Assembly: GCF_029892515.1 (NCBI RefSeq)
Contig: NZ_JARXVF010000010.1
Coordinates: 1-64,000, forward strand
From: Pseudaminobacter soli (ex Li et al. 2025)
GTDB taxonomy: Bacteria > Pseudomonadota > Alphaproteobacteria > Rhizobiales > Rhizobiaceae
Length of the DNA stretch: 64,000 bases
Reading direction: 5' to 3'
In this document: positions 1 to 8,156 of the stretch, piece by piece
Layout: every line of letters starts with the position of its first letter
Position numbering within the stretch: position 1 is the stretch's first letter
Notes under the pieces: generated by a model
Seen by the model: only the letters and a program-made list of their open reading frames with translations
Databases searched by the model: none
What the model was told of the DNA's origin: nothing
Made by a program: the position numbers and the translations under genes

Positions 1-259
1 AACGGTCCTGGTAACGGCACATTTCTTGACCGCGAGGTTGCGAGCTGCCTGAGCCAGCAACAACAGCACCAAGTAGCGCTCCGGCACCAGCGCCGATTAC
101 TGTGCTCTTCGTGTCGCGGCCGATAGCCTGGCCGATGAGGGCACCGCCGGCTCCGCCGATTAGCGCTCCCGTTCCAGCTCTCTGTTCAGTTTGAGAACAG
201 CCGGCAAGTGCGGTGGTGAGTACGAGGGCGGCGGCAGTCAGAGTTTTGTAGAAGTTCAT
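1..259 (-). CDS. Glycine-zipper lipoprotein, 3' end cut by the left window edge
   Basis: The reverse strand opens with MNFYKTLTAAALVLTTALAGC, a lipoprotein signal peptide with a lipobox (LAGC) near residue 21. It continues with alternating Gly/Ala stretches (GALIGGAGGALIGQAIG, then GAGAGALLGAVVAG) typical of YMGG/17-kDa-antigen glycine-zipper proteins. A purine-rich ribosome site (GGAGAGG) lies just before the ATG at 259. About 86 codons are visible and the frame is open at base 1, so the C-terminus is missing. The family is small envelope lipoproteins of unknown detailed role, probably anchored in the outer membrane. The lipoprotein call is firm; the function is not known. Confidence 0.8.
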   Translation of the reverse strand, partial: MNFYKTLTAAALVLTTALAGCSQTEQRAGTGALIGGAGGALIGQAIGRDTKSTVIGAGAGALLGAVVAGSGSSQPRGQEMCRYQDR

Positions 260-559
260 AATCCTCTCCGTGGAGCCCCAAAACAGGGTAGGGCAAAATA
301 GCCCGGCGACATGAACGCAGCCTGACTAAGCCGTTCATCCCGGAGAGGGGAAGGGGAGCCGCACCCATGCCCACGCACCTCTGTCTTGGGTCCTTCCTAG
401 ATCAAAAGGCAATGCGTATGCACAGGCCTGCTTCAAGTCGAACGTTGGCGATGCCGAGCGCTCAAAAAGCTTGTCGCTTGTGTAAGATGCTGGCTCTGAG
501 CATGATGACTTATGCTGAAGTCAATCGCAGTCATACTGCTTGCCTCCTCGGCTGGCGAG
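260..559. other. Intergenic stretch, no gene recognised
   Basis: This stretch should hold the promoter of the leftward lipoprotein and whatever drives the RraB-like ORF on the other strand. Short open frames run through it, but none gives a recognisable protein or has a convincing ribosome site. No stable hairpin or tRNA-like fold was noticed. Confidence 0.4.
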
Positions 560-814
560 ATGTCCAAGATTCAAGTCGATACAGATCGACTGAAGCAAGA
601 GTTAGACTCGGGCGCGAGCGTTCTACAATCGCTCCGCAAGAATGGCGACAACAACGCAATTGTCCACGTCCGGTTTGTCGGTGATGTCAAGAACATCAAG
701 GACCTCACGGAGCAACTACCGAAGTTCGGGTGGCGAGTTATTCAGATAGTCCCGGAAGCCGGTCAAAGTGCCTTGGACATGCGGCGAGAAGTTCCACTGG
801 GTCGAACATGCTGA
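560..814 (+). CDS. Truncated RraB-family (ribonuclease E inhibitor) ORF
   Basis: The first ~70 residues (MSKIQVDTDRLKQELDSG, then an N-D-N turn and a strand ending FVGDVKNI) resemble the N-terminal half of the RraB domain, a small protein family that in E. coli binds RNase E. The second half of the domain is absent: after about base 760 the frame runs into sequence that encodes a deaminase remnant in another frame and stops at 814. The frame is open upstream to an ATG at 512, but the domain begins just after the methionine at 560. This is probably a broken gene fused by deletion to its neighbour, not a working inhibitor. The family call rests on pattern only. Confidence 0.4.
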   Translation: MSKIQVDTDRLKQELDSGASVLQSLRKNGDNNAIVHVRFVGDVKNIKDLTEQLPKFGWRVIQIVPEAGQSALDMRREVPLGRTC

Positions 815-1030
815 GCGCAGCACGATCTACAACGCCGCGCAACGGCGTGGCGCTGGAAGGCGCGCGGCTCTACGTCAACCTCTTCCCCTGTGCCGATTGC
901 GCGGGCGCGATCGTGCAATCAGGGGGCGTCCATTGTCCGCCGATCCTGACCATCGGGTTATGCTGCGCCGTATCATCGAAGGCGAGCGTGCGCAGGCACC
1001 GCCTTCACGCCCCTGATCGACATGCCCGAA
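768..1030 (+). pseudogene. Frameshifted remnant of a cytidine/dCMP-type deaminase
   Basis: One frame gives CGEKFHWVEHAERSTIYNAA, with the HAE zinc motif of the cytidine-deaminase superfamily. About 25 codons on, the adjacent frame gives GARLYVNLFPCADCAGAIVQ, with the matching PCxxC zinc motif. The two halves would join as one small deaminase, so a +1 shift near base 845 breaks it. The N-terminus is missing and the 3' end degrades after about base 950. It abuts the truncated RraB-like ORF, so a deletion probably joined the two. Confidence 0.65.
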
Positions 1031-1537
1031 CTCGGCAGAATGTCCGCTTCAGCCAAATGTGTTTCGAAAGCTGACCTGCAGCTTTCGGCCCTAAACTGCC
1101 CGTCTGCTTCGCGAAGGCGCCTTAGCCATTGCCCAAAAGCAGACGTCAGCCACACAAGCTAGAGGTCGAGCCAAAACACGTCATTCGGCGAACGGCATGG
1201 CAACTTCCGCTCTTTGGGGACCTGCCGGGGCGAGGACCTATCGGGGCCAACTGCCTGGCAAATCCAAGCGATATAGCGGATTTTGAACAGCAGTTGTTCT
1301 GACCGTTGGTCACAAGCTGCTCGACCTCGGGCAGGATCTTGCCTCCCATCGCCTGCTCTACAACCTTTCGGTCGAGGCCACGGCTCTTCCACGGCCGTAG
1401 CATACATTCCCTCGCCGATCCGAGAAGACGGAGGAACCGCGATCCTTCGAACCCAGCGCGTTCTCCGCAAGCAGAAGGGTCACATAGGCTGAAACGCCAC
1501 GCACGTCGCGCGTCGGCGAGAACTCACAAGGACCCCA
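1031..1537. other. Gene-free stretch between two pseudogenes
   Basis: Several overlapping open frames exist on both strands, but none reads like a known family, carries a clear ribosome site, or shows a domain. Given the decayed genes on both sides, this is likely degraded sequence. I could not identify its origin. Confidence 0.35.
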
Positions 1538-2511
1538 TCAGCGTCCCTTCCGCGCCCTTGCGCGGAGGTCGCCCGGTGTCGTCTCGAAGCGCCGGCGGAA
1601 CACGCGGTGGAAGTGCGAGACGGTCGAGAAACCGCATTCATATGAGATTTCGGTGACGCTGCGGTCCGAGTGGCGCGGTGTGGTCAGCATTTCGCGCGCG
1701 CGTGTCAGGCGGCGCTCGATCAGCTCGTCGGTGAAGGATGTCTCGAACTCGGCGAACAGCGTCTGGGCGTAGCGCGGAGAGATCGACAGGCGCCGCGCCA
1801 ATGTCGTCAGGGTGAATTAAGGCTCCATGAAGTTGCGGTCCATTTCCGTCTGGATCGCCCTGAAACGCGCCGCGCGCACGCCGGGATTCTCGGGCCTGCC
1901 GGAGAGGTCGCCGCCGGTCGTGACCCACATGACCAGGTCAGACAGGTGGCCGGAGACGAATTGCGGCAGGCCGTCGAGAGCCTCCTCCGGACAGGCAAGC
2001 AGCGCCTGCACATAGGCGAGCAGCAGGGCCGTCGCGCCTGAAACCGGAAGAAGCTTCATGAAACGGTCCTCGAAGCCCCGGTTGCGGCGGGAAAGCTGGA
2101 GGCGCGGCACCTGCACGGCTGTGAAGTCGCACGGGCTGCCCACACGCATGACGCCGCGCGAGGGCTCGCATTGCTCGATCACGCCGCGCTGCCGGGCGGG
2201 CAGTCGAGGCTTCTACCTTTCTGCTCGATGCGCATGGGCGCCTGGCCGCTGTTGAGGAACAGGACGGCATTGTCGGTGTTTTGCTCGGCGATCTCGGCGG
2301 GGCTGCGGGTGATGGAACGCACCGTCCCGCGGATGCTGCCGGCGGCCGCGTCGCCGGTCAGGAGGATGTTGAGCCTGCCGGTGAATTCGGCGCCGGGGTC
2401 GCTGTCGGCCCTGAGCCGGACATAGCCGCTGGAGAGCGAGTCGATCCAGCATTCCTTGCGACTTGGCGCATTTCCCGGCAGTTCGGTGGAATCGAAGACG
2501 ATGTGGCGCAT
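1538..2511 (-). pseudogene. AraC-family regulator broken by a frameshift and an in-frame stop
   Basis: Three leftward pieces form one ~320-residue AraC-type regulator. The N-terminal sensing part (start MRHIVFDSTELPG at 2511) runs to about 2185. After a frame change the middle part runs to a TAA at 1817-1819. The same frame continues beyond that stop into the DNA-binding domain: LARRLSISPRYAQTLFAEF, then TEISYECGFSTVSHFHRVF, the two helix-turn-helix units with the usual second-helix pattern. One frameshift plus one nonsense codon make it a pseudogene unless the sequence has errors. It is divergent from the autotransporter 300 bases away, so it may once have controlled it. Confidence 0.8.
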
Positions 2512-2807
2512 GGTGAGCGGCGTGTTGTCGAAACAGCCCTGATTACAACGGTTTCTCGTGCTTTTCCATGCGCGAAACGCTTCTCGCGCCTGCGCGAAAG
2601 ATCAATGCGCACCGTCCAGGCGCAAAGTCCGGGACGGTGGCGGCGGTGTTGCGCGGGGGCAACAGGCGGGCGCAGGCGCCGGCTCGGGCCCCGCCAGTGC
2701 GCCAAAGGCAATCACGGCCTGCGTGAAACGCGACGACAGAATTCGCACTCCTTCCTAATGCTGCGGCCTATTGCCTTGCGCAGGCGGCATATCGAGGGGG
2801 ACGATCA

Positions 2808-5800
2808 GTGACGACATATAAGGGCATTTCCGGCAGGCGTCGTCGTTTGCCGCGCCTTTCCCTTCTGGCGGCGACCATGCTGGCAGGGCTGCCGATGGCG
2901 GTCGCACCTGCCGCCGCGGCGGCGAATGACTGGACGGGGGCGCAGTCGGGCGACTGGAGCGATGGGCAGAACTGGAGCACGAACGCGGCCCCCACCAACA
3001 CCGACACGGCGACCGTCGACGGGCCCGACTCCACCATAAGCGGAGGGGCGGCGGCCGATAGGGTCTTTATCGCCGCGGCAGCCAACGGGGTGCTGAATGT
3101 CAATGGCGCGACCGCGCAACTCGGCGTGACGGGCAGTCTGCTTTCCGGCACCGGTGCCCGCGGCATCCTCAATGTGGTAGGCACGGGCAAGGTGCAGCTC
3201 GGCGACAAGCTGATCCTCGGCGACACGGCCGGCAGCGTCGGGCTGGCGACGGTCGGCGGCGTGGGCAGTACGCTGGAGGCCACGGGCGATATCTGGATCG
3301 GCCACAATGGCAGCGGCAGCCTTGCGGTGGAAAATGGCGGCGCGATCACGGCGGCCGGCAAGGTCATACTGGGCCTCAATGGCGGCAGCAGCGGTCTGCT
3401 TCAGCTCGCGGGCAGCGGATCGAAGCTGGATATAGCCAGCGAACTGTGGGTCGGGGAGAACGCTAGCTCCATACTTACGATCACGGGCGGCGCCAGCGTT
3501 TCGGACATGCGCGGCGCTCTGGCCACCAACAGCGGGACGGCGAACGGCATCGTGCTGGTGGACGGCCCAGGCTCGACCTGGGCCAATTCCGACACGCTGC
3601 GCATCGGCGTGTTGGGCAACGGCTCGCTCACGATCCTGCATGGCGGCGCGGTTTTCAGCGACAGCGCCGACATCGCCTTCGGCGCGAAGTCGATAAGCGG
3701 GGTGGAGGTGAAGGGGCAGGATTCCGCCTTTGCGGTCGCCAACACGCTCAATGCCGGGCAGGCCGGCGAGGGCACGCTCTCGATTCTGGAGGGCGGAACT
3801 GTTACCAGCAAATATGGCAACATTGGCACAAGTCCCGGCTCCAAGGGCCATGTTCTGGTGGATGGGGCGGGAAGCGCCTGGGCGATGGGCGTTGGGCTGA
3901 CGGTAGGCGCCTGGAGCGCGGGCGACCTGACGATCTCGAACCAGGGCAAGGTCACTGACAATTACGGCTTCATTGGCAATGTAGCGAGCGGCAGCGGCTC
4001 AGTGGTCGTCGACGGCGCGGGGGCGTCCTGGGTGAACAGTCAGGACATCCAGGTCGGTGTCAGCGGAGCGGGCTCGCTGACGCTGAAGAACGGCGGCGCG
4101 GCCTCCGCCGGAATGCCGGTACGGGTCGCGGTCGATGCCGGCTCGAGCGGCGAGGTCGATATAGGCGGCGGCCTGTCGGGCCCCGCCGCCGCCCCCGGAA
4201 CGCTGGATGCGCCGGCGCTGGTGTTCGGGGCGGGCAGCGGCCTGCTCACCTTCAACCACACGGCGGACAACTATGTCTTCGCTGCCGCGATTAGTGGGAT
4301 CGGCGGCATCAACCAGATTGCCGGCACCACTATATTGACCGGGGGTTCGAGCGGCTTTGCCGGCGAAACCTCCGTCGCCGGCGGCACGCTGGTCGTCAAC
4401 GGCACGCTGGGCGGCGAGGTGGATGTCGGGGCGCATGGACGCCTCCAGGGCTCGGGCACGGTGGGCAGCCCCACCGGCGCCACCTTCATCGCCGGCACAG
4501 TGGCGCCGGGCAATTCGATCGGGACGCTGCATGTGGGGGGAGATGTCACCTTCGCGACCGGTTCCGTCTATGAGGTGGAGGTCGATGCCGCTGGCGCTTC
4601 CGACAAGTTGGAGGCGAGCGGCGCGGCGGCGATCAATGGCGGCACGGTCAAGGTCTTGGCCGGGGCGGGCAATTATGCGCCGGCCACCACCTACACCATC
4701 CTGACCGCCGCCGACGGGCGCACGGGCACCTTCGGCGGTGTCACCTCCAACCTGGCCTTCCTGACGCCCTCGCTGGACTATGACGCCACCCACGTGACGC
4801 TCACGCTCACCCGCAACAACACCGGCTTCACCAATGTCGGCGTCACGAGGAACCAGATCGCCACGGGCGGCGGGGTGGAGAGCCAGGCCGGCGGCGCGGT
4901 CTACAATGCCGTGCTGGGCCTGACGACGCCGCAGGCGCGCGCCGCCTTCGACGTGCTGTCCGGCGAGATCCACGCCTCGGTGCGCGGCCAACTGATTGAA
5001 GACAGCCGCTTCCTGCGCGACGCGGTGGACGAGCGCCTGCGCGCCGCCTTCGCCGCGCTGGGCGCCTCGGCTGCGCCGGTGCTGGCCTATGGAGCGGATG
5101 ACACCCCCGTCGCGGTCGCTCCCGACCATGCCGGCCCGGTGGTCTGGAGCTACGGCTTCGGTTCGCGGGGTTCGGTCGACAGCGACGACAACGCCGCTAG
5201 TCTTGAACGCTCCACCGGCGGCCTGCTGATCGGGGCCGATGGCCTGGTTGGCGACTGGCGGGTTGGGCTTCTGACCGGCTACAGCCGCGCGAACTTCCGC
5301 GACGACGGCCGCGCCTCGTCCGGCTCGCGCGACAGCTATCATCTCGGCCTCTATGCCGGCTCCGTCTGGGGCGTTTCGGGCGGCGAACTTGCGCTGCGCT
5401 CAGGTGCGGCAGTGAGCTCGCACGACATCGACACCAGCCGCGCGGCCGCCTTCTCCGGCTTCTCCGAGACGCTGGAGGGCAGCTACCGCGCCCGCACCGC
5501 GCAGGCCTTCTCCGAATTGGGCTACAGCGTGAAGGCGGCCAGGGTCGATCTCGAGCCCTTCGCCAACCTCGCCTACGTGAACCTTTCCGCCGACGGCTTT
5601 AAGGAGACCGGCGGCGCGGCCGCCATTGCCGTGCGCGAGCGCACCAGCGGCGTCACCTTCACCACGCTCGGCCTGCACGCCGCCGCCGACCTGCCGCTGG
5701 GCGGCCTGACGGCCACCCTCCGCAGTACGCTGGGCTGGCGCCATGCCTATGGCGACGTCACCCCGCTGGCCACCGCCGCCTTCGCCGGCGGCGCCGCCTT

Positions 5801-5963
5801 CACCGTGGCCGGCGTGCCGGTGGCCCGCGACGCGGCGGTGGTGGAGGCCGGGCTCGACCTTCCGCTGGCGCCAGCCGCCTCGCTCCGCGTCGCCTATGGC
5901 GGGCAGTTCGGCTCCGGCCTTTCCGACCATGGCGTGAAGGCGACGCTGGACTGGAAGTTCTAA
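2808..5963 (+). CDS. Type V autotransporter with a repeat passenger and C-terminal barrel
   Basis: A 1,051-residue secreted protein. It starts at GTG 2808, seven bases after a GAGGGGG ribosome site. Residues 1-39 are a long signal peptide (RRRR, hydrophobic core, Ala-rich cleavage region). Residues ~40-590 are a Gly/Ser/Val/Asn-rich passenger expected to fold as a beta-helix, including six ~50-residue repeats. A stretch around 590-660 resembles the autotransporter junction. Residues ~780-1051 are the outer-membrane barrel, ending in the required aromatic residue (DWKF). By family knowledge the barrel secretes its own passenger to the cell surface, often for adhesion; that role here is inferred. 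No protease triad is obvious. Confidence 0.93.
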   Translation: MTTYKGISGRRRRLPRLSLLAATMLAGLPMAVAPAAAAANDWTGAQSGDWSDGQNWSTNAAPTNTDTATVDGPDSTISGGAAADRVFIAAAANGVLNVNGATAQLGVTGSLLSGTGARGILNVVGTGKVQLGDKLILGDTAGSVGLATVGGVGSTLEATGDIWIGHNGSGSLAVENGGAITAAGKVILGLNGGSSGLLQLAGSGSKLDIASELWVGENASSILTITGGASVSDMRGALATNSGTANGIVLVDGPGSTWANSDTLRIGVLGNGSLTILHGGAVFSDSADIAFGAKSISGVEVKGQDSAFAVANTLNAGQAGEGTLSILEGGTVTSKYGNIGTSPGSKGHVLVDGAGSAWAMGVGLTVGAWSAGDLTISNQGKVTDNYGFIGNVASGSGSVVVDGAGASWVNSQDIQVGVSGAGSLTLKNGGAASAGMPVRVAVDAGSSGEVDIGGGLSGPAAAPGTLDAPALVFGAGSGLLTFNHTADNYVFAAAISGIGGINQIAGTTILTGGSSGFAGETSVAGGTLVVNGTLGGEVDVGAHGRLQGSGTVGSPTGATFIAGTVAPGNSIGTLHVGGDVTFATGSVYEVEVDAAGASDKLEASGAAAINGGTVKVLAGAGNYAPATTYTILTAADGRTGTFGGVTSNLAFLTPSLDYDATHVTLTLTRNNTGFTNVGVTRNQIATGGGVESQAGGAVYNAVLGLTTPQARAAFDVLSGEIHASVRGQLIEDSRFLRDAVDERLRAAFAALGASAAPVLAYGADDTPVAVAPDHAGPVVWSYGFGSRGSVDSDDNAASLERSTGGLLIGADGLVGDWRVGLLTGYSRANFRDDGRASSGSRDSYHLGLYAGSVWGVSGGELALRSGAAVSSHDIDTSRAAAFSGFSETLEGSYRARTAQAFSELGYSVKAARVDLEPFANLAYVNLSADGFKETGGAAAIAVRERTSGVTFTTLGLHAAADLPLGGLTATLRSTLGWRHAYGDVTPLATAAFAGGAAFTVAGVPVARDAAVVEAGLDLPLAPAASLRVAYGGQFGSGLSDHGVKATLDWKF
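3252..4157 (+). repeat. Six ~50-residue (about 150-bp) repeats in the autotransporter passenger
   Basis: Repeat units begin at residues ~149, 200, 251, 301, 351 and 401, so the last four are spaced exactly 50 residues apart. Each has the pattern V-x-G-x-G-S-x-W/L, then L-x-V/I-G, then G-x-L-x-I, then G-G-x-V (examples VDGPGSTW, VDGAGSAW, VDGAGASW). Codons differ between units, so these are old protein repeats rather than a recent DNA duplication. Confidence 0.85.
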
Positions 5964-6017
5964 GAGCGCGTTCTGAAAATCGTTGGATAGGGGGGCCGCC
6001 GGGTCGTTACTCGTCAT

Positions 6018-6239
6018 TTATATGCGGAGGTTCTTCCTCACTTGGTGGCGCGAAGGTAGCATGCGTGCCATCAGCAGTTCAGGGCCTGCCCTGTCGTACA
6101 TTGCGCTTGAGCGTCTGAGGCGGTTGATCTGCCCTTCGGCCTGTGTCCGTTGCTCCAGGGGCAGCTCAATGGCGTTGTTGACGGCATCGTTGTCTCTGCG
6201 CAGGACGCGGGCGAACCGCATGATCGGAATGAGACCCAC
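6018..6239 (-). pseudogene. C-terminal fragment of an ISL3-family transposase
   Basis: The leftward frame contains EGQINRLRRSSAMYDRAG followed by LLMARML, which matches the strongly conserved C-terminal block of ISL3-family transposases (EGQINRLK..MYGRAG..LLRARL). The preceding AVNNAIELPLEQRTQA seems slightly out of phase with the family pattern, suggesting an early frameshift. There is no upstream catalytic domain, so only the tail of an old insertion survives between the autotransporter and a membrane-protein gene. Confidence 0.7.
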
Positions 6240-6379
6240 TAAATGGGCGGCAGGTATCGGTCCGCGACAGAGTTAACTCGAATGGCTACAAAGAGGTCGA
6301 GAGCTGAATAGCAGCTCAAGTTCATTCCCATCCAAGAGCAGTCAGTCGGGTTTCAGCCCGCAACAGCCGCGCCCAGCAG

Positions 6380-7171
6380 CTACCTGTTCATGTCGGCCAA
6401 TGCGCCACGCATGGCCGTGCTGGTGATGCCGAACATGCCCCCGTAGGGAATTTCGAGGTCAACGATTGCGAACATAACGCTGGAGATCGCGATGACCCCG
6501 ATCGCCAGAACGACGGCTCCAACCAGGCGTCGCGGGATCTGGAGTCCAAAGCTGAGGAAGACGAGCGCCAGCCAAAAGCTCAGTATCCCGCTGAACCAGC
6601 CTGGCGAGGTTCCGATTGCATCTTCGATGACCGCCCAGCGGCTTGCCTGTACCAGGCCAAAATCCGTTCGGCATCTTGCGGCTATGTTCGCATACGATGC
6701 ATCGCTCGGCGCTGCTGTATCGATCATCAAGCCGATTTCATTCATGAGAGCGCTCAATGTGGCATCTTCGCCGATGGTTGCCATTCCCCTCGTATCGGGC
6801 GTGCCTGGCACGAGCGGCGCAGGTTCGTTCCGCCACGTGCTGGCAATGACGGCGGCCGTATATTGCCGCAGACGGGTGCGAGCTGGCTCCATTGCGGGAC
6901 CAAGGCCGCGCAGGCACTGGTCGAGGCGCGCCAGCTTGGCAGCATAGACCGAGCGGTCTTTGTCGGCGGCGTCGAATGCGGATCTTGCCGTCGACAGTTG
7001 CAGACCGAGAACCAGGGCGGCAAAAGTGACGAGAAGTCCCGTCACGAGCCTCAGCGCATCCATGTTCTCCTTCGACAGATGCTCCTCGTGGAGACGGGTG
7101 CGCAGGATCATTCCGCAGATCGCGCTCAGGCTAAAGAGCAGCAAGAAAGCCAGCCCGTACAGGAATTCCAT
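6380..7171 (-). CDS. DUF4239-like inner-membrane protein
   Basis: A 263-residue protein with two N-terminal hydrophobic helices (residues ~3-22 and ~43-63), a soluble middle of about 120 residues, and two C-terminal helices (~190-212 and ~215-240). The helix-loop-helix layout and the LVTGLLVTFAALVLGLQLSTA segment fit the bestrophin-like DUF4239 family, whose biochemical role is unknown. It stands alone, with old mobile DNA on both sides. The start ATG at 7171 opens the first membrane helix directly. The membrane topology is well supported; function is not. Confidence 0.75.
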   Translation of the reverse strand: MEFLYGLAFLLLFSLSAICGMILRTRLHEEHLSKENMDALRLVTGLLVTFAALVLGLQLSTARSAFDAADKDRSVYAAKLARLDQCLRGLGPAMEPARTRLRQYTAAVIASTWRNEPAPLVPGTPDTRGMATIGEDATLSALMNEIGLMIDTAAPSDASYANIAARCRTDFGLVQASRWAVIEDAIGTSPGWFSGILSFWLALVFLSFGLQIPRRLVGAVVLAIGVIAISSVMFAIVDLEIPYGGMFGITSTAMRGALADMNR

Positions 7172-7793
7172 GATGCAAAATGGCCAAGAACCGCATGAGC
7201 CTGGAAGTCAAAGACTATCATCGACTTAGCGCGGCGAAAATTATCGGCAAGAGTGGCTGGGATGACAGTTACTAGCAACCGCAGCCCTCGACAGCTCTGT
7301 TTTGCACGGAGAGCAACAAGCCTGGGGTTTGTCCCGTGAAGGGGCCCTCCGTAGGCCGCACCGTGGATGACCACTTTGCGCCCGGTCTCGGCCATTGAAG
7401 TTAGCTCTGTCACTGCCTCAAGGCGCAGTTAACTGGCGATCGCGCTGGAGTCACGGTTGCGGCACTTCCAGACGTTAGCGACGCAATCAGTCCATCTTTG
7501 GCTTCATGGGTGCGAATCCTGAATCGCTGCAATGCAGCTATATTCGTGTGGATACATCGACTAATCCGCTAAGCGACACAGAACCGGCATTCCTGGCCAA
7601 ATACTTCGGCAAAAGGCCACGCTTTCGGGAAAAAATGCAGGCGGCGGCTTGCAAACGCCAACACGTGTTATATTCAGCGAAATATATTGATGCCTTTTTA
7701 TGGGTTGGTCATCGCCCGTGGGAGGGGGCAACTGGGCATCCTTGACACCTGGGAAGTCCAGTCAGGCGATGATCGGGACGGAGCATTTGAACT
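7172..7793. other. Gene-free stretch upstream of a TonB-receptor fragment
   Basis: Open frames here (one around 7506-7745 on the plus strand) have no recognisable family and odd composition. The right half is AT-richer than the surroundings and holds the first copy of a ~28-base near-repeat. It may contain the former promoter of the TonB receptor. Confidence 0.35.
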
Positions 7794-7825
7794 ATGCGTT
7801 ATATTGCAATGAATATATTGATTGA
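7667..7825 (+). repeat. Pair of ~28-base AT-rich near-repeats
   Basis: Bases 7667-7694 and 7798-7825 both begin GTTATATT and end with ATATATTGAT or AATATATTGATT, differing at a handful of central positions, with 131 bases between starts. The second copy overlaps the first codons of the TonB-receptor fragment. Possible binding sites or remnants of a small duplication; no function can be assigned. Confidence 0.4.
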
Positions 7826-8155
7826 GTTGCTCGCCAGCACGATCCTCATACAGAACGTGCATGCGCAAGACACCGAACCGCAGGTGGAGGTGAAGGCCGA
7901 AGACGCCAAGAAGCCGCAGGCCGGCAACAACGACGTGTTTGAGTTGGGCAAAATCACCGTTCACGGCGGTGAGGGTGGAGAAGGTGGCACAAGCGGCCTG
8001 GCCGTTTCCTAGAGCATCGTCACCTCGGAGGAGGTCTACAAGACGAATCGCAACACGCTCGACGACGCGGTTTCCATCGTTCCGGGCGTCAGCACCGCCA
8101 ACACCGGCGGCAGCCGCAACGAGCGCCTGATTTACGTCAGAGGCTACGACCGCGG
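7794..8155 (+). pseudogene. 5' fragment of a TonB-dependent outer-membrane receptor
   Basis: The frame from ATG 7794 encodes a signal-peptide-like start (MRYIAMNILIELLASTILI), an acidic linker, and the TonB box/plug region: ELGKITVHG, then beyond a TAG at 8010-8012, TSEEVYKTNRNTLDDAVS, IVPGVSTANTGGSRNERLI and YVRGYDR. These match the plug domain of siderophore-type receptors. The coding sequence stops matching at about 8155, where it meets a mobile-element gene on the other strand. The in-frame stop and the loss of the whole barrel make it non-functional. Confidence 0.8.
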
Positions 8156-8156
8156 G

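Noticed and set aside
1146-1492. Overlapping open frames on both strands between two pseudogenes
   Set aside because: Several frames compete with none showing protein-like conservation; I could not tell a real gene from chance.
2805-5342. Long open frames antisense to the autotransporter (for example 2805-3851 and 3999-5342)
   Set aside because: They mirror codon bias of the GC-rich repeat gene, have low-complexity Arg/Ala/Gly composition and no domain or ribosome site.
7506-7745. 79-codon plus-strand open frame in the gap before the TonB fragment
   Set aside because: No family resemblance and no clear ribosome site, and it lies in decayed DNA; too weak to list as a gene.
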